A DNA stretch of 64,000 nt from JAFDXJ01 sp039811225 (GTDB lineage: Bacteria; Bacteroidota; Bacteroidia; Chitinophagales; Chitinophagaceae). Positions 8,035 to 16,481 of the stretch are shown in pieces. Both the position numbers and the translations under genes were made by a program. Numbering within the stretch: position 1 is the stretch's first letter; the number at the start of each line of letters is the position of its first letter. The stretch covers positions 9,970-73,969 of the forward strand of contig JBDHYG010000014.1 in assembly GCA_039811225.1 (NCBI GenBank), written 5' to 3'. The notes beneath the pieces are model-generated. The model saw only the letters and a list, made by a program, of their open reading frames with translations, did no database searches and was not told the origin of the DNA.

Positions 8035-8880
8035 TTATTTTTCTTTTCGGGTACTTTTTTTCAGGGCTTCTGTCAGCTTGATTGCTTCTACTGCCTCTTT
8101 CACATCATGTACACGTAATATGTGAGCGCCTTGGAGTAAAGCAATGGTATGTAATACCGTTGTACCATTCAATGCTTCCATAGCAGTAATCCCCAGGGTT
8201 TTATAAATCGTGGATTTGCGGGAAACGCCCACCAGGATAGCTTTTTCCAGGATTTGAAAAGCCGTCAACCGTTGCAGTATTTCAAAATTATGGGCAATGG
8301 TCTTCCCAAATCCAAAACCCGGATCAATGATGATATCCTGTATGCCGGCCTCCCGGCATTGGTATATTTTTTCACTAAAGAAATCAAGCAGTTCCGTAAT
8401 CACATCCTTGTATTGCGGATCTTGCTGCATGGTTTCCGGTGTGCCTTTCATGTGCATGCAAATAAATGGAACGCGGGCGCTGGCAACAAAAGGGAGCATA
8501 TCTTTATCAAAATTCCCGGCACTGATATCATTCACCAGGCAGGCGCCGGCTTCTACGGCAGCAGCAGCAACAGTAGCATAATAGGTATCGATAGAAAGCA
8601 GGATCTCCGGGAAAGTTTCATGAATCATCCGGATCAATGGGACCACCCGTTCGATCTCGGTTTTAGCAGAGAGTCGGGTACTGCCGGGTTTGGTACTTTG
8701 GCCACCCAAATCTATGATGGCTGCTCCTTCCTGTACCATTTGACCGGCTTTTGTCAATACAATTTGCGGATCAGTGAGGCGGCTACCGGCATAAAAGGAA
8801 TCTTCCGTTACATTGATCACACCCATCACTACGGGTTGTGTTAATACAAACAATTTTCCTTTACAATTAAAAGTAAACAT
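8035..8880 (-). CDS. folP: Dihydropteroate synthase
   Basis: Folate-pathway enzyme joining p-aminobenzoate to dihydropterin pyrophosphate; target of sulfonamides. 281 residues from ATG 8880. Motifs: MGVINVTEDSFYAGSR (pterin/pyrophosphate loop; usual is TPDSF), IIDLGGQSTKPGS, LVNDISAG, IIIDPGFGFGKTIAHN and VGVSRKS, all of the TIM-barrel family. An upstream in-frame ATG (9057) would run through the divergent gene's first 118 bases and is rejected. Confidence 0.95.
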   Translation of the reverse strand: MFTFNCKGKLFVLTQPVVMGVINVTEDSFYAGSRLTDPQIVLTKAGQMVQEGAAIIDLGGQSTKPGSTRLSAKTEIERVVPLIRMIHETFPEILLSIDTYYATVAAAAVEAGACLVNDISAGNFDKDMLPFVASARVPFICMHMKGTPETMQQDPQYKDVITELLDFFSEKIYQCREAGIQDIIIDPGFGFGKTIAHNFEILQRLTAFQILEKAILVGVSRKSTIYKTLGITAMEALNGTTVLHTIALLQGAHILRVHDVKEAVEAIKLTEALKKSTRKEK

Positions 8881-8894
8881 TGTATGCTTTGTTT

Positions 8895-8902
8895 TATTTT
8901 TG
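8895..8902 (+). promoter_or_regulatory. -7 promoter element of the DUF1599 operon
   Basis: Exact TAnnTTTG match (TATTTTTG) in the 59-base divergent gap between folP and the DUF1599 gene, giving a predicted leader of about 30 bases. Confidence 0.45.
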
Positions 8903-8939
8903 ATTGTAATGTTATAAAAATTTTTCGCAATCTTTAAAA

Positions 8940-9485
8940 ATGAAATCAGAAATGGCAGATACCATTGAGCAGTATGACCGGGAAATAGCCTCCTGTAAAC
9001 ATATTTTCCTGCAAAAAACCATTGATTATGGTACTTCCTGGCGTGTATTGCGGACAATATCTGTCGTGGATCAGATTTTTATTAAAGCCCTGCGTATTCG
9101 CACCATCCAGGAGAAGAAAGCACAAAAAGTGGCAGATGATATCCGTAGTGAATTTAAAGGCATCATAAATTATGCAGTTATCGGCCTCATACAATTGAAA
9201 CTGAATGCACCCGACGTAGAGGATATCCCGGCAGAGACTGTCAGTAACTGGTATGATGAGGAAATAGCCATCGTTAAAAAAATCATGCTTGATAAAAACC
9301 ATGATTATGGGGAGGCCTGGCGGGAGATGAGCCAGGATAGTTTTACTGACCTGATCCTTGTCAAGCTCATGCGAATCAAACAGATTTTATTAAATGATGG
9401 GAAAACCCTGATCAGTGAAGGGATTGATGCCAATTATGTAGATATTATAAATTATGCTGTTTTTGCATTGATTCTTTCCGCCTGA
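8940..9485 (+). CDS. DUF1599 (Nmad1) protein with two tandem copies of the domain
   Basis: 181 residues built from two similar halves. Copy 1 (about 12-84) has YDREIASCKHIFLQKTIDYG, TSWR, KALRIRTIQ and IINYAVIGLIQL; copy 2 (about 103-181) has YDEEIAIVKKIMLDKNHDYG, EAWR, KLMRIKQIL and IINYAVFALIL. The repeated acidic and DYG-x-x-WR residues suggest a pseudo-symmetric active site. DUF1599 has been proposed to be linked to nucleotide modification, but I know of no demonstrated activity. Start at ATG 8940 (an ATG at 8952 is also possible). First gene of an operon with the BT_3928-family gene. Confidence 0.8.
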   Translation: MKSEMADTIEQYDREIASCKHIFLQKTIDYGTSWRVLRTISVVDQIFIKALRIRTIQEKKAQKVADDIRSEFKGIINYAVIGLIQLKLNAPDVEDIPAETVSNWYDEEIAIVKKIMLDKNHDYGEAWREMSQDSFTDLILVKLMRIKQILLNDGKTLISEGIDANYVDIINYAVFALILSA

Positions 9486-9544
9486 ATTTATTCATATAAG
9501 TAAAGTGCAGGCGATCTGTAGCAGAAAACAAAAATAACCGTTAC

Positions 9545-10666
9545 ATGAAAAAACTTCTTTTGGTAATCCGCTGGATCATTGGTCTCTTATTTATTTTCTC
9601 CGGGCTCATCAAAGCGAATGACCCACTGGGCTTGAGTTACAAGATGCAGGAATTTTTCTCTGTCTGGCATTTATCTGCGTTGAATGATACCACGCTTACC
9701 TTGTCCGTGGTGATGAATATTTTTGAAGTCCTGGCGGGAGTAGCTGTTATCCTGGGATGGCGTATGAAACTCTTCAGTTGGTTATTGCTTTTATTAATTT
9801 TGTTCTTTAGTTTCCTTACCGGTTATGCTGCTTATTCAGGAAAAATAAAAACATGTGGATGCTTTGGTGATTGCCTGCCACTCACACCCATCGCCTCTTT
9901 CAGCAAAGATATTTTCCTGCTTATCCTGATTCTTCTTTTATTTTTTTACCGGAAGAAAATCCAGTCAGGTTGGAAGTCGCCCGGGCCTCAGGTGATTTTG
10001 CTTTTAACGGTAGTAGCAGTAGGTGGTTTACAATATTATGTTCTAAAACATTTACCCCTGATCGATTGTTTGCCCTATAAAGCCGGGAATAATTTGTTAG
10101 AGGAAATGAAAGTGCCGTCCGGCGCCATTCCGGATAGTACTGTCATTACTTTTCAATACAAGAAAGATGGGAAAATAGTGTCATTCAGTGCAGATGAATT
10201 TCCTGCTGATTTTGATTCCACCTATGAGTTCATTGACCGCGTAGATAAAGTAGTACGAAAAGGAAATGCCACACCTGCTATTGTTGATTTTTCGTTGCAT
10301 GACCAGGAAGGAAATGATGTAACAAATACGGTATTAGCACAACAAGGCCATTATGTGCTGCTTTTTGCGAAAGATCTTTCCACCTACAACGATTGGAGCA
10401 ATCCCACATTTGTTTCTATTCTGCAAAAATGCCAGCAACTGAAAATTCCTTTTTACCTGGTAACCGCGGATATTCATAATGCTGCCACAATTTTTGCTAA
10501 GATACCAGGTGTTCAACTTTTACAATGTGATGGTACGGTTATTAAAACAGCTGCCCGGGTTTTGCCTACATTTTTTATGATGCAGGGGGCAACTGTTCAA
10601 TATAAAGTGGGAGGATATGATCAAAATGAGGTAATGAAAATTCTTACCGGTTTGCCGGGACAATAA
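9545..10666 (+). CDS. BT_3928-family membrane protein (DoxX/MauE-like plus redoxin-like tail)
   Basis: 373 residues. The N-terminal half has four hydrophobic helices with the start IRWIIGLLFIFSGLIKANDP typical of DoxX/MauE proteins, and the MauE-like cysteine motif TCGCFGDC (Cys 104, 106, 110) at the end of helix 3. A further helix lies around residues 155-170. The C-terminal part (about 235-373) looks like a degenerate thioredoxin-like fold on the outside of the membrane (FSLHDQEGNDVTN, YVLLFAKDLSTYNDW, VLPTFFMMQGATV) without a CxxC. Function unknown; a membrane redox or disulfide role is inferred. 11 bases from the permease gene. Confidence 0.8.
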   Translation: MKKLLLVIRWIIGLLFIFSGLIKANDPLGLSYKMQEFFSVWHLSALNDTTLTLSVVMNIFEVLAGVAVILGWRMKLFSWLLLLLILFFSFLTGYAAYSGKIKTCGCFGDCLPLTPIASFSKDIFLLILILLLFFYRKKIQSGWKSPGPQVILLLTVVAVGGLQYYVLKHLPLIDCLPYKAGNNLLEEMKVPSGAIPDSTVITFQYKKDGKIVSFSADEFPADFDSTYEFIDRVDKVVRKGNATPAIVDFSLHDQEGNDVTNTVLAQQGHYVLLFAKDLSTYNDWSNPTFVSILQKCQQLKIPFYLVTADIHNAATIFAKIPGVQLLQCDGTVIKTAARVLPTFFMMQGATVQYKVGGYDQNEVMKILTGLPGQ

Positions 10667-10677
10667 GCGGAGGAAAT

Positions 10678-11724
10678 ATGTTTCGTTTCATCTTAAAAAA
10701 ACTGGGATATGGGATTACCGTTTTACTCGGGGTGGTTATCCTGGTTTTTTTTCTGTTCCAGGGTTTTGGTGACCCGGCTCGGTTGGTATTGGGACAGAGT
10801 GGGAATGCGGAAACCTTAAAAAATATCCGGAAAGACCTGGCCCTGGATGCACCGCGCTGGAAGCAATTTGTGTTATACCTCAATGATCTGTCGCCCATTA
10901 GTGTGTACACGAAAGAAGATATTGCTGCCAAGAACCTGAAGGGATTTTTTTGGGGAAATGAAATACAGGTGGGTATCAAATTTCCCTATCTACGGAAATC
11001 CTATCAATCCAAAAAGAATGTATCTGAAATTTTAATGGAAGCATTGCCCAATACGATTATCCTGGCTTTTGCGGCTATTTTTATTGCTACGGTATTAGGT
11101 ATTGCCTTGGGTGTCCTGGCGGCTATAAAGCAAGGCACCTGGTGGGACACATCGGCCATATTCACCAGTGTATTAGGTATATCCGTTCCTTCTTTTTATA
11201 TGGGTATTGTATTAGCTTACCTCTTTGGTTTTTTATGGCATTCTTATACCGGTTTGCACATGACCGGTAGTTTATATACCTATAATCCCTTTGTGGGAAA
11301 ACAATTACAATTGCAAAACCTGGTACTGCCCGCAATGACGCTTGGTATACGGCCCATGGCCATTATAGCACAACTGACACGTAGCTCCATGCTGGATGTA
11401 TTGCAACAGAATTTTATTCGTACGGCTTATGCCAAAGGACTTTCTAAAAACCGGGTCATCTGGAAACATGCCCTTCGAAATGCCTTAAATCCCGTGATGA
11501 CGGCAATTACCGGCTGGTTTGCTGAGTTACTGGCAGGCGCTTTTTTTGTAGAATATATTTTTGGCTGGAATGGTATCGGTAAAATAACAGTGGATGCCTT
11601 GGATAAATTAGATTTTCCGGTGGTTATGGGCAGTGTGTTGATTACTGCTTCCTTTTTTGTATTGATTAATTTGCTGGCCGATATCCTGTATGGGTTATTG
11701 AATCCACGGGTACGGTTGAACTGA
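10678..11724 (+). CDS. OppB/DppB-type ABC transporter permease
   Basis: 348-residue inner-membrane permease of a peptide or nickel ABC importer. It begins with the family's MFRFILKKLGYGITVLLGVVI helix, has the large extracytoplasmic loop after helix 1, and the cytoplasmic EAA loop RTAYAKGLSKNRVIWKHALR that docks the ATPase. The second permease, binding protein and ATPases are not next to it, so partners must be encoded elsewhere. Follows the BT_3928 gene closely. Convergent with the DUF721 gene with a 2-base gap. Confidence 0.88.
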   Translation: MFRFILKKLGYGITVLLGVVILVFFLFQGFGDPARLVLGQSGNAETLKNIRKDLALDAPRWKQFVLYLNDLSPISVYTKEDIAAKNLKGFFWGNEIQVGIKFPYLRKSYQSKKNVSEILMEALPNTIILAFAAIFIATVLGIALGVLAAIKQGTWWDTSAIFTSVLGISVPSFYMGIVLAYLFGFLWHSYTGLHMTGSLYTYNPFVGKQLQLQNLVLPAMTLGIRPMAIIAQLTRSSMLDVLQQNFIRTAYAKGLSKNRVIWKHALRNALNPVMTAITGWFAELLAGAFFVEYIFGWNGIGKITVDALDKLDFPVVMGSVLITASFFVLINLLADILYGLLNPRVRLN

Positions 11725-11726
11725 AT

Positions 11727-12008
11727 TTATTGGATAACTACTTCTTTGATTACCTGTTCATCAAATGCCTCATTCACCAGGGCAATAATTTTTTCCTTTT
11801 GATATAACAACTCCTGTTTTAAGGGGCCAACAGAAGTTTTAATAAATAAGGTATGATTGATGATTGAAATTTTTTCTGTGTATTTAGCAATGGTCTTTCC
11901 CATAATTTTTTCCCAGGCCATTTCTATCTGTACTGCACGGACACCTTCCTTCAGGGAAGATTTATTGAGAAAATTTTTTAATGCATCATCAATACGAACG
12001 GCTGCCAT
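11727..12008 (-). CDS. DUF721 (DciA-like) protein
   Basis: About 93 residues from ATG 12008. The pattern IDDALKNFLNKSSLKEGVRA, WEKIMGKTIAKYTEKISI and LFIKTSVGPLKQELLYQKE is that of DUF721, related to the DciA helicase-loader proteins. In other bacteria DciA helps load DnaB; for this short Bacteroidota version that role is not shown. The ATG 15 bases upstream (12023) adds an unlikely MYICG and is rejected. Follows msrA by 33 bases on the same strand. Confidence 0.8.
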   Translation of the reverse strand: MAAVRIDDALKNFLNKSSLKEGVRAVQIEMAWEKIMGKTIAKYTEKISIINHTLFIKTSVGPLKQELLYQKEKIIALVNEAFDEQVIKEVVIQ

Positions 12009-12041
12009 ACCACAAATGTACAATAGCAGGTTACAAAAGCA

Positions 12042-12713
12042 TTACTTTTTTTGCGCTACACCGGTAGTGTTGGATTTTAACTTGTCTTTGAATACTTTTT
12101 CAAATTTGTCCAACTTGGGTTGAATTACATATTTGCAATACATCTGGTTGGGATTTTTGTTATAGTAATTCTGGTGATAACCTTCTGCTTTATAAAACCG
12201 GGTATATGGTTCAATCGTGGTTACTATTGGTGCATTATATGCATGGCTTGAATCCAGTTCCTGTTTGTAATGAGTGGCAATTTCTTTTTGCTCATTGTTG
12301 TGATAAAAAATGGCACTTCTGTATTGCGTGCCCACATCATTGCCCTGCCTGTTGAGGGAAGTAGGGTCATGTGTTTTCCAAAAGACTTCGAGCAGTTCAT
12401 CATATGAAATTTTAGATGGGTCGAAGAAAATCTGGCAGGCTTCTGCGTACCCGGTGGTACCGGTAGAGACTTCTTCATAAGTAGGATCTTCTCCAATACC
12501 ACCGGTATAACCACTTACTACTTTTTCCACCCCGTTTAATCGTTGGAATATTGCTTCGGTACACCAAAAGCAACCGGTACCAAAAGTAGCCGTATCGTAC
12601 CCGGAGGTAGTGGCCATATAATTTTCAGAAATCATATTGGATGTTTGATTTTTATGATCTGCACAAGATAAAAAGGTACAGGCACCCAGCATGCACCATA
12701 AATAATTCAACAT
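12042..12713 (-). CDS. msrA: Peptide-methionine (S)-S-oxide reductase, exported
   Basis: Repairs oxidised methionine (S-sulfoxide). The catalytic motif GTGCFWCTEAIF is at about residue 46, followed by VVSGYTGG and the family's YEEVSTGTTGYAEACQIFFD. The N-terminus (LWCMLGACTFLSCADHK) is hydrophobic with lipobox-like cysteines, so the enzyme is probably a lipoprotein outside the cytoplasm rather than cytosolic. 223 residues. Downstream is DUF721. Confidence 0.93.
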   Translation of the reverse strand: MLNYLWCMLGACTFLSCADHKNQTSNMISENYMATTSGYDTATFGTGCFWCTEAIFQRLNGVEKVVSGYTGGIGEDPTYEEVSTGTTGYAEACQIFFDPSKISYDELLEVFWKTHDPTSLNRQGNDVGTQYRSAIFYHNNEQKEIATHYKQELDSSHAYNAPIVTTIEPYTRFYKAEGYHQNYYNKNPNQMYCKYVIQPKLDKFEKVFKDKLKSNTTGVAQKK

Positions 12714-12862
12714 AGAAAATACGTTTTTCAGACTTGATGCAATTACCGTTTTTTGCCTTGTGCAGACAAGTTAATTAACATTTTTTAAATAGTTTCTAAC
12801 AAGTGATTACAAAGGGCACGGATTCGATAGTAAAATACCGCAATTTAAAATGTTACCTACTT

Positions 12863-12870
12863 TATCTTTG
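12863..12870 (+). promoter_or_regulatory. -7 promoter element of mutS2
   Basis: Exact TAnnTTTG match (TATCTTTG). Transcription would start near 12875-12878, which supports ATG 12897 and argues against the TTG at 12879. Confidence 0.5.
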
Positions 12871-12896
12871 ATGAATTTTTGATAAAAATAGAAGGG

Positions 12897-14996
12897 ATGA
12901 ATTTCTATCCGGCTACAGCTTTGCAACAATTGGAATTTATTGCCGTAAAGGAAATGCTGGCACAGTATTGCCATACGGAGATGGGGCGGATGCTTGTGGA
13001 AAATATTCGGGTACATACCCGGAAAGACTTGATAGAAACCGCTCTCCAACAAAGCCATGCATATAAATCCATCATACAGCAGGCCATTTTTTTCCCACAA
13101 AACAATTTGCAGGTTAGCCGTGAAATAAAATTATTGGGCATACCGGGCAGCATTTTATCGGGAGAAGAATGTATGGCGATACATGCTTTCTGTGAAAACA
13201 TGCGGGCTATTTTTCAATGGTTCTCCATAGACCGGCAGCAAGCCTATGCCAGTTTATACCAGGTCATAGCTAACGTAAAGTTTGAGAAGGAAATTAATAA
13301 ATGTATTGAAGCAGTCCTCGATGAAGATGGTTCGGTGAAAGACCAGGCCAGTGACACATTGCAAAAAATAAGGTTACAATTATTCCGTCGCCGGCAGGAA
13401 TTACGACGGGTCTTTGAAAAAGTTATTGCACGCCTGCAAAAGGCCGGTTACACAGCGGATATAGCGGAAAGTTTTAGTAATGGCCGGAGGGTGGTGGCAG
13501 TTTTAGCAGAGTATAAAAGACAGGTAAAAGGGATTATGCATGGCGAAAGTGATAGTCGAAAAACAACATTTATCGAACCGGAAGAAACCATCGAACTGAA
13601 TAATGCCGTGATTATCCTGGAACAGGATGAACACAAGGAAATACAAAAAATCCTGCGGGCACTTACTAACCGCTTGCACCCCTATGCACCCTTGATAAAA
13701 ACTTACCAGGAAATTTCTGGCATATTTGATTTTATTGCAGCCAAAGCAAAGCTGGCTATTGCCATGCAGGCGAATTTTCCTACGATAACGGACCAGGCTG
13801 ATATAGATTTGAAAGAAGCGGTTCATCCTTTACTTTTCCTCTATAATAAAGCCGCAGGAAAACCCACTGTACCGGTATCTATCCGGTTGAATGAAGATGA
13901 CAGGATTTTAATTATCAGCGGCCCCAATGCAGGAGGGAAAACAGTTGCCATGAAGACCATTGCCTTAAACCAGGTCATGATGCAAAGTGGATTACTCGTG
14001 CCGGTACATCCTGCATCAGAAATGGGGATTTTTAAAAAATTATTCATTCATATCGGGGACACACAAAGTTTGCAGTTTGAGTTGAGTACCTATTCGTCAC
14101 ACCTGTTGCATATGAAATATTTTATTGAAGAAGCAGGTGGAAAGACATTATTCTTTATTGATGAATTAGGAAGTGGAAGTGATCCCGGCCTGGGTGGCGC
14201 TTTTGCTGAAGTGATCCTGTCAGAACTGGCACATAAGCATGCAAGGGGAGTGGTGACAACGCATTACCTCAATCTCAAAATTATGGCAAATCGTACACCG
14301 GGTATATTGAATGGCGCCATGGCATTTGATGAAAAAAATTTAGTACCCTTATATACCTTAACAATTGGCAAGCCTGGCAGCTCTTATACTTTTTCTATTG
14401 CCGAAAGAATAGGCCTTCCTAAAAGACTGATTGAGAAAGCAAGAAAACTGGTAGATGAAAACCATTTTCGCCTGGATAAATTACTTAATAAAACTGAACA
14501 AGGATTACAGGACATTGCGATTGAACAAAAAAAATTGCAACAATTACTCCGGGAAAATCAGGCATTGAAAAAGCAATTGGAAAATCATGTTCAAAAAGAA
14601 CAACACCAGCAAAAAGTGGAATTGCTGCGCCAACAGAACAAAATAACGGCTGAGCGGATTGCTTATTTGAAAGAAATGGAAATGAAGCTGAAACAAATCG
14701 TATTGGAATGGAAAAAAACAGAAGATAAAGATCATGTCATCCAACAGATGAAGAATCTGTTATTTAAAAAGAAAGATACCGTTCAAAATAAAAAAGCGAA
14801 GCAAAAGACTTTGGCTGCTTATACGGAACTGCAATGTGAAATCAATATCGGTTCGCAGGTAAAGCTGAAAAACAATTACCAGGTGGGAACCGTTTTGGAA
14901 ATCCGGAAAAAACGTGCCATAGTACAAGTCGGGATGTTACCGTTAAATGTGGCTATGGAGGACCTGGTTCCGGTAAAAAAGCGTGAAAACATTTGA
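12897..14996 (+). CDS. mutS2: MutS2-family ATPase lacking the Smr nuclease domain
   Basis: About 699 residues. N-terminal MutS-type core and clamp (TALQQLEFIAVKEMLAQYC ... FIEPEETIELNNAVIILEQ), ATPase with Walker A GPNAGGKT at about residue 341, Walker B LFFIDELGSGSDPG near 418 and switch TTHYLNLK, then a long coiled coil (about 520-615) and a short KOW-like end (GSQVKLKNNYQVGTVLEIRK). MutS2 suppresses recombination and acts on stalled or collided ribosomes in other bacteria. The Smr domain that normally ends MutS2 is absent: the protein stops right after the KOW-like segment, and no Smr sequence follows. Confidence 0.88.
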   Translation: MNFYPATALQQLEFIAVKEMLAQYCHTEMGRMLVENIRVHTRKDLIETALQQSHAYKSIIQQAIFFPQNNLQVSREIKLLGIPGSILSGEECMAIHAFCENMRAIFQWFSIDRQQAYASLYQVIANVKFEKEINKCIEAVLDEDGSVKDQASDTLQKIRLQLFRRRQELRRVFEKVIARLQKAGYTADIAESFSNGRRVVAVLAEYKRQVKGIMHGESDSRKTTFIEPEETIELNNAVIILEQDEHKEIQKILRALTNRLHPYAPLIKTYQEISGIFDFIAAKAKLAIAMQANFPTITDQADIDLKEAVHPLLFLYNKAAGKPTVPVSIRLNEDDRILIISGPNAGGKTVAMKTIALNQVMMQSGLLVPVHPASEMGIFKKLFIHIGDTQSLQFELSTYSSHLLHMKYFIEEAGGKTLFFIDELGSGSDPGLGGAFAEVILSELAHKHARGVVTTHYLNLKIMANRTPGILNGAMAFDEKNLVPLYTLTIGKPGSSYTFSIAERIGLPKRLIEKARKLVDENHFRLDKLLNKTEQGLQDIAIEQKKLQQLLRENQALKKQLENHVQKEQHQQKVELLRQQNKITAERIAYLKEMEMKLKQIVLEWKKTEDKDHVIQQMKNLLFKKKDTVQNKKAKQKTLAAYTELQCEINIGSQVKLKNNYQVGTVLEIRKKRAIVQVGMLPLNVAMEDLVPVKKRENI

Positions 14997-15064
14997 CCAT
15001 ATTAAAGTAATTCATTACTTTTACCCGTTCAGGCATATACCCCCGGCCAAATACATTTTTTATT

Positions 15065-15490
15065 ATGCCTTCATACAAAAATGCCCTATTACTCGACGAT
15101 GATCCAATTGCGTTAATGGTATGCGAGCGGATGATTCGTATCAGCCATTTTGCCGAAACCTGTATTAATTTTCAAAATACCGCGGAAGCATTGAAATTTT
15201 TCGCGGAGACACCAGCCGATAGTCCTTCCTATCCGGATATTCTCCTGATTGATTTACATATGCCCTTTATGGATGGCTTTGAATTTTTACAAAAAATAAA
15301 TGAACTGGGCGCAAGGAATGGACACTTCCCGGATGTGTATGTCCTTTCGTCCACGGTTTATGCCGACGATGAAAATAGGCTGAATCGTTTTCCCTTTGTG
15401 AAGAAAATTATTTTGAAACCGCTTACCCCGGAACATTTTGATTCCGATGCGGCATCAACGCATCATCAGGACATTTACGCTCCTCTGTAA
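15065..15490 (+). CDS. Stand-alone response-regulator receiver protein
   Basis: 141-residue REC domain with no output domain. Acidic pocket in LLDDDPIALMV, phospho-acceptor Asp in ILLIDLHMPFMDGF, conserved Ser/Thr in YVLSSTVYADDE and Lys in IILKPLTP. It probably acts by protein-protein contact downstream of a hybrid or orphan kinase. A near-consensus -7 element (TACTTTTA, 15016-15023) precedes it. Its 3' end overlaps the arginase gene tail-to-tail by 36 bases. Confidence 0.88.
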   Translation: MPSYKNALLLDDDPIALMVCERMIRISHFAETCINFQNTAEALKFFAETPADSPSYPDILLIDLHMPFMDGFEFLQKINELGARNGHFPDVYVLSSTVYADDENRLNRFPFVKKIILKPLTPEHFDSDAASTHHQDIYAPL

Positions 15491-16402
15491 AATATTAAAC
15501 GCAATTTCTGCCATCAGGTTTTCCTTATCGAGTGTGGGGTTGACTTCTGTAATTTCAAAACAACAGATCTTCCGGTTTTGCATAAACTTGCTGACCAGGT
15601 CATCCGCTTCCTTTTCGCGCAGGCCGTTATTTACCGGCGTACCGGTTCCTTTGGAAATAGAGGAATCCATACTATCCACATCAAAACTTATATAGATATC
15701 GGTACATTCGCTTAGAGAGCGTATCACGGAACGTACAATATTTTCGGCACCTTTTCTTCGCACTTCGGCTGTTGATATAACACGGCAACCATATTTTTCA
15801 ATCAGGCTTTTCTCTTCTTTTTCGAAATCACGTAAGGAAATGAATACAATATCTCCCGGTAATACCTTGGGTGCTATCTTGCCGATATTTTTCAGGTAAT
15901 CCCATTGTTTTTTTGTTTCAGGGTCCAGTTCATGGACTTTGCAGGCTTTATTATCTTCATTGATGGCAGTAGCCAGTGGCATACCATGCATATTTCCGGA
16001 AGGAGTGGTATAAGGTGTGTGCAGGTCAGCATGCGCATCTATCCATACAACACCCAGGCGGCTCTTGGGTTTCGCAATTTTAATCCCGGCAATGACTGCA
16101 CCGGCTGTACTATGGTCGCCGCTTAATACTACCGGAAAGAAATTGTTTTTGATAGTATCACTGACGGATTTGGAAATTTTATCATACATGGCCACCATTC
16201 CTTTAATACGTTTGGCATAAGGTGAAACAATCGGCTCATATAACATTTTGTTTTCAGTAGGAATTGTTTCTGCAGGAAAGTTGACAAAGAAATTACTCAT
16301 AAAATCAAGTGCTGCAATTTTTATCGCATCAATGCCCAGGCTGGCACCCCGGGTGCCGGCGCCGATTTCAGATGGAATTTCTATTAGCTTAATATTTTTC
16401 AT
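15455..16402 (-). CDS. rocF: Arginase family hydrolase
   Basis: 315-residue ureohydrolase; the length and pattern suggest arginase (arginine to ornithine plus urea). Binuclear manganese ligands are visible in LSGDHSTAGA, VVWIDAHADLHTP and YISFDVDSMDSSIS, with the substrate loop TPSGNMHGMPLA. Formiminoglutamase or agmatinase are alternatives not excluded by eye. Has an exact -7 element about 37 bases upstream. Confidence 0.88.
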   Translation of the reverse strand: MKNIKLIEIPSEIGAGTRGASLGIDAIKIAALDFMSNFFVNFPAETIPTENKMLYEPIVSPYAKRIKGMVAMYDKISKSVSDTIKNNFFPVVLSGDHSTAGAVIAGIKIAKPKSRLGVVWIDAHADLHTPYTTPSGNMHGMPLATAINEDNKACKVHELDPETKKQWDYLKNIGKIAPKVLPGDIVFISLRDFEKEEKSLIEKYGCRVISTAEVRRKGAENIVRSVIRSLSECTDIYISFDVDSMDSSISKGTGTPVNNGLREKEADDLVSKFMQNRKICCFEITEVNPTLDKENLMAEIAFNILQRSVNVLMMR

Positions 16403-16439
16403 ATAATTTATTTTTCAAAAAAAGTCATGCACAGTATTG

Positions 16440-16447
16440 CAAATATA
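16440..16447 (-). promoter_or_regulatory. -7 promoter element of the arginase gene
   Basis: Exact TAnnTTTG match (TATATTTG on the minus strand), giving a leader of about 30 bases before ATG 16402. Confidence 0.5.
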
Positions 16448-16481
16448 AGTGCTAGATTTTTCTCCTTTCTCCGCGATAAAA

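Noticed and set aside
8254..8844. 196-codon plus-strand ORF opposite folP
   Set aside because: It is the antisense reading of folP with no recognisable domain and no promoter.
12714..12862. Possible RNA gene between msrA and mutS2
   Set aside because: No tRNA-like cloverleaf or stable hairpin seen; only a promoter at its right end.
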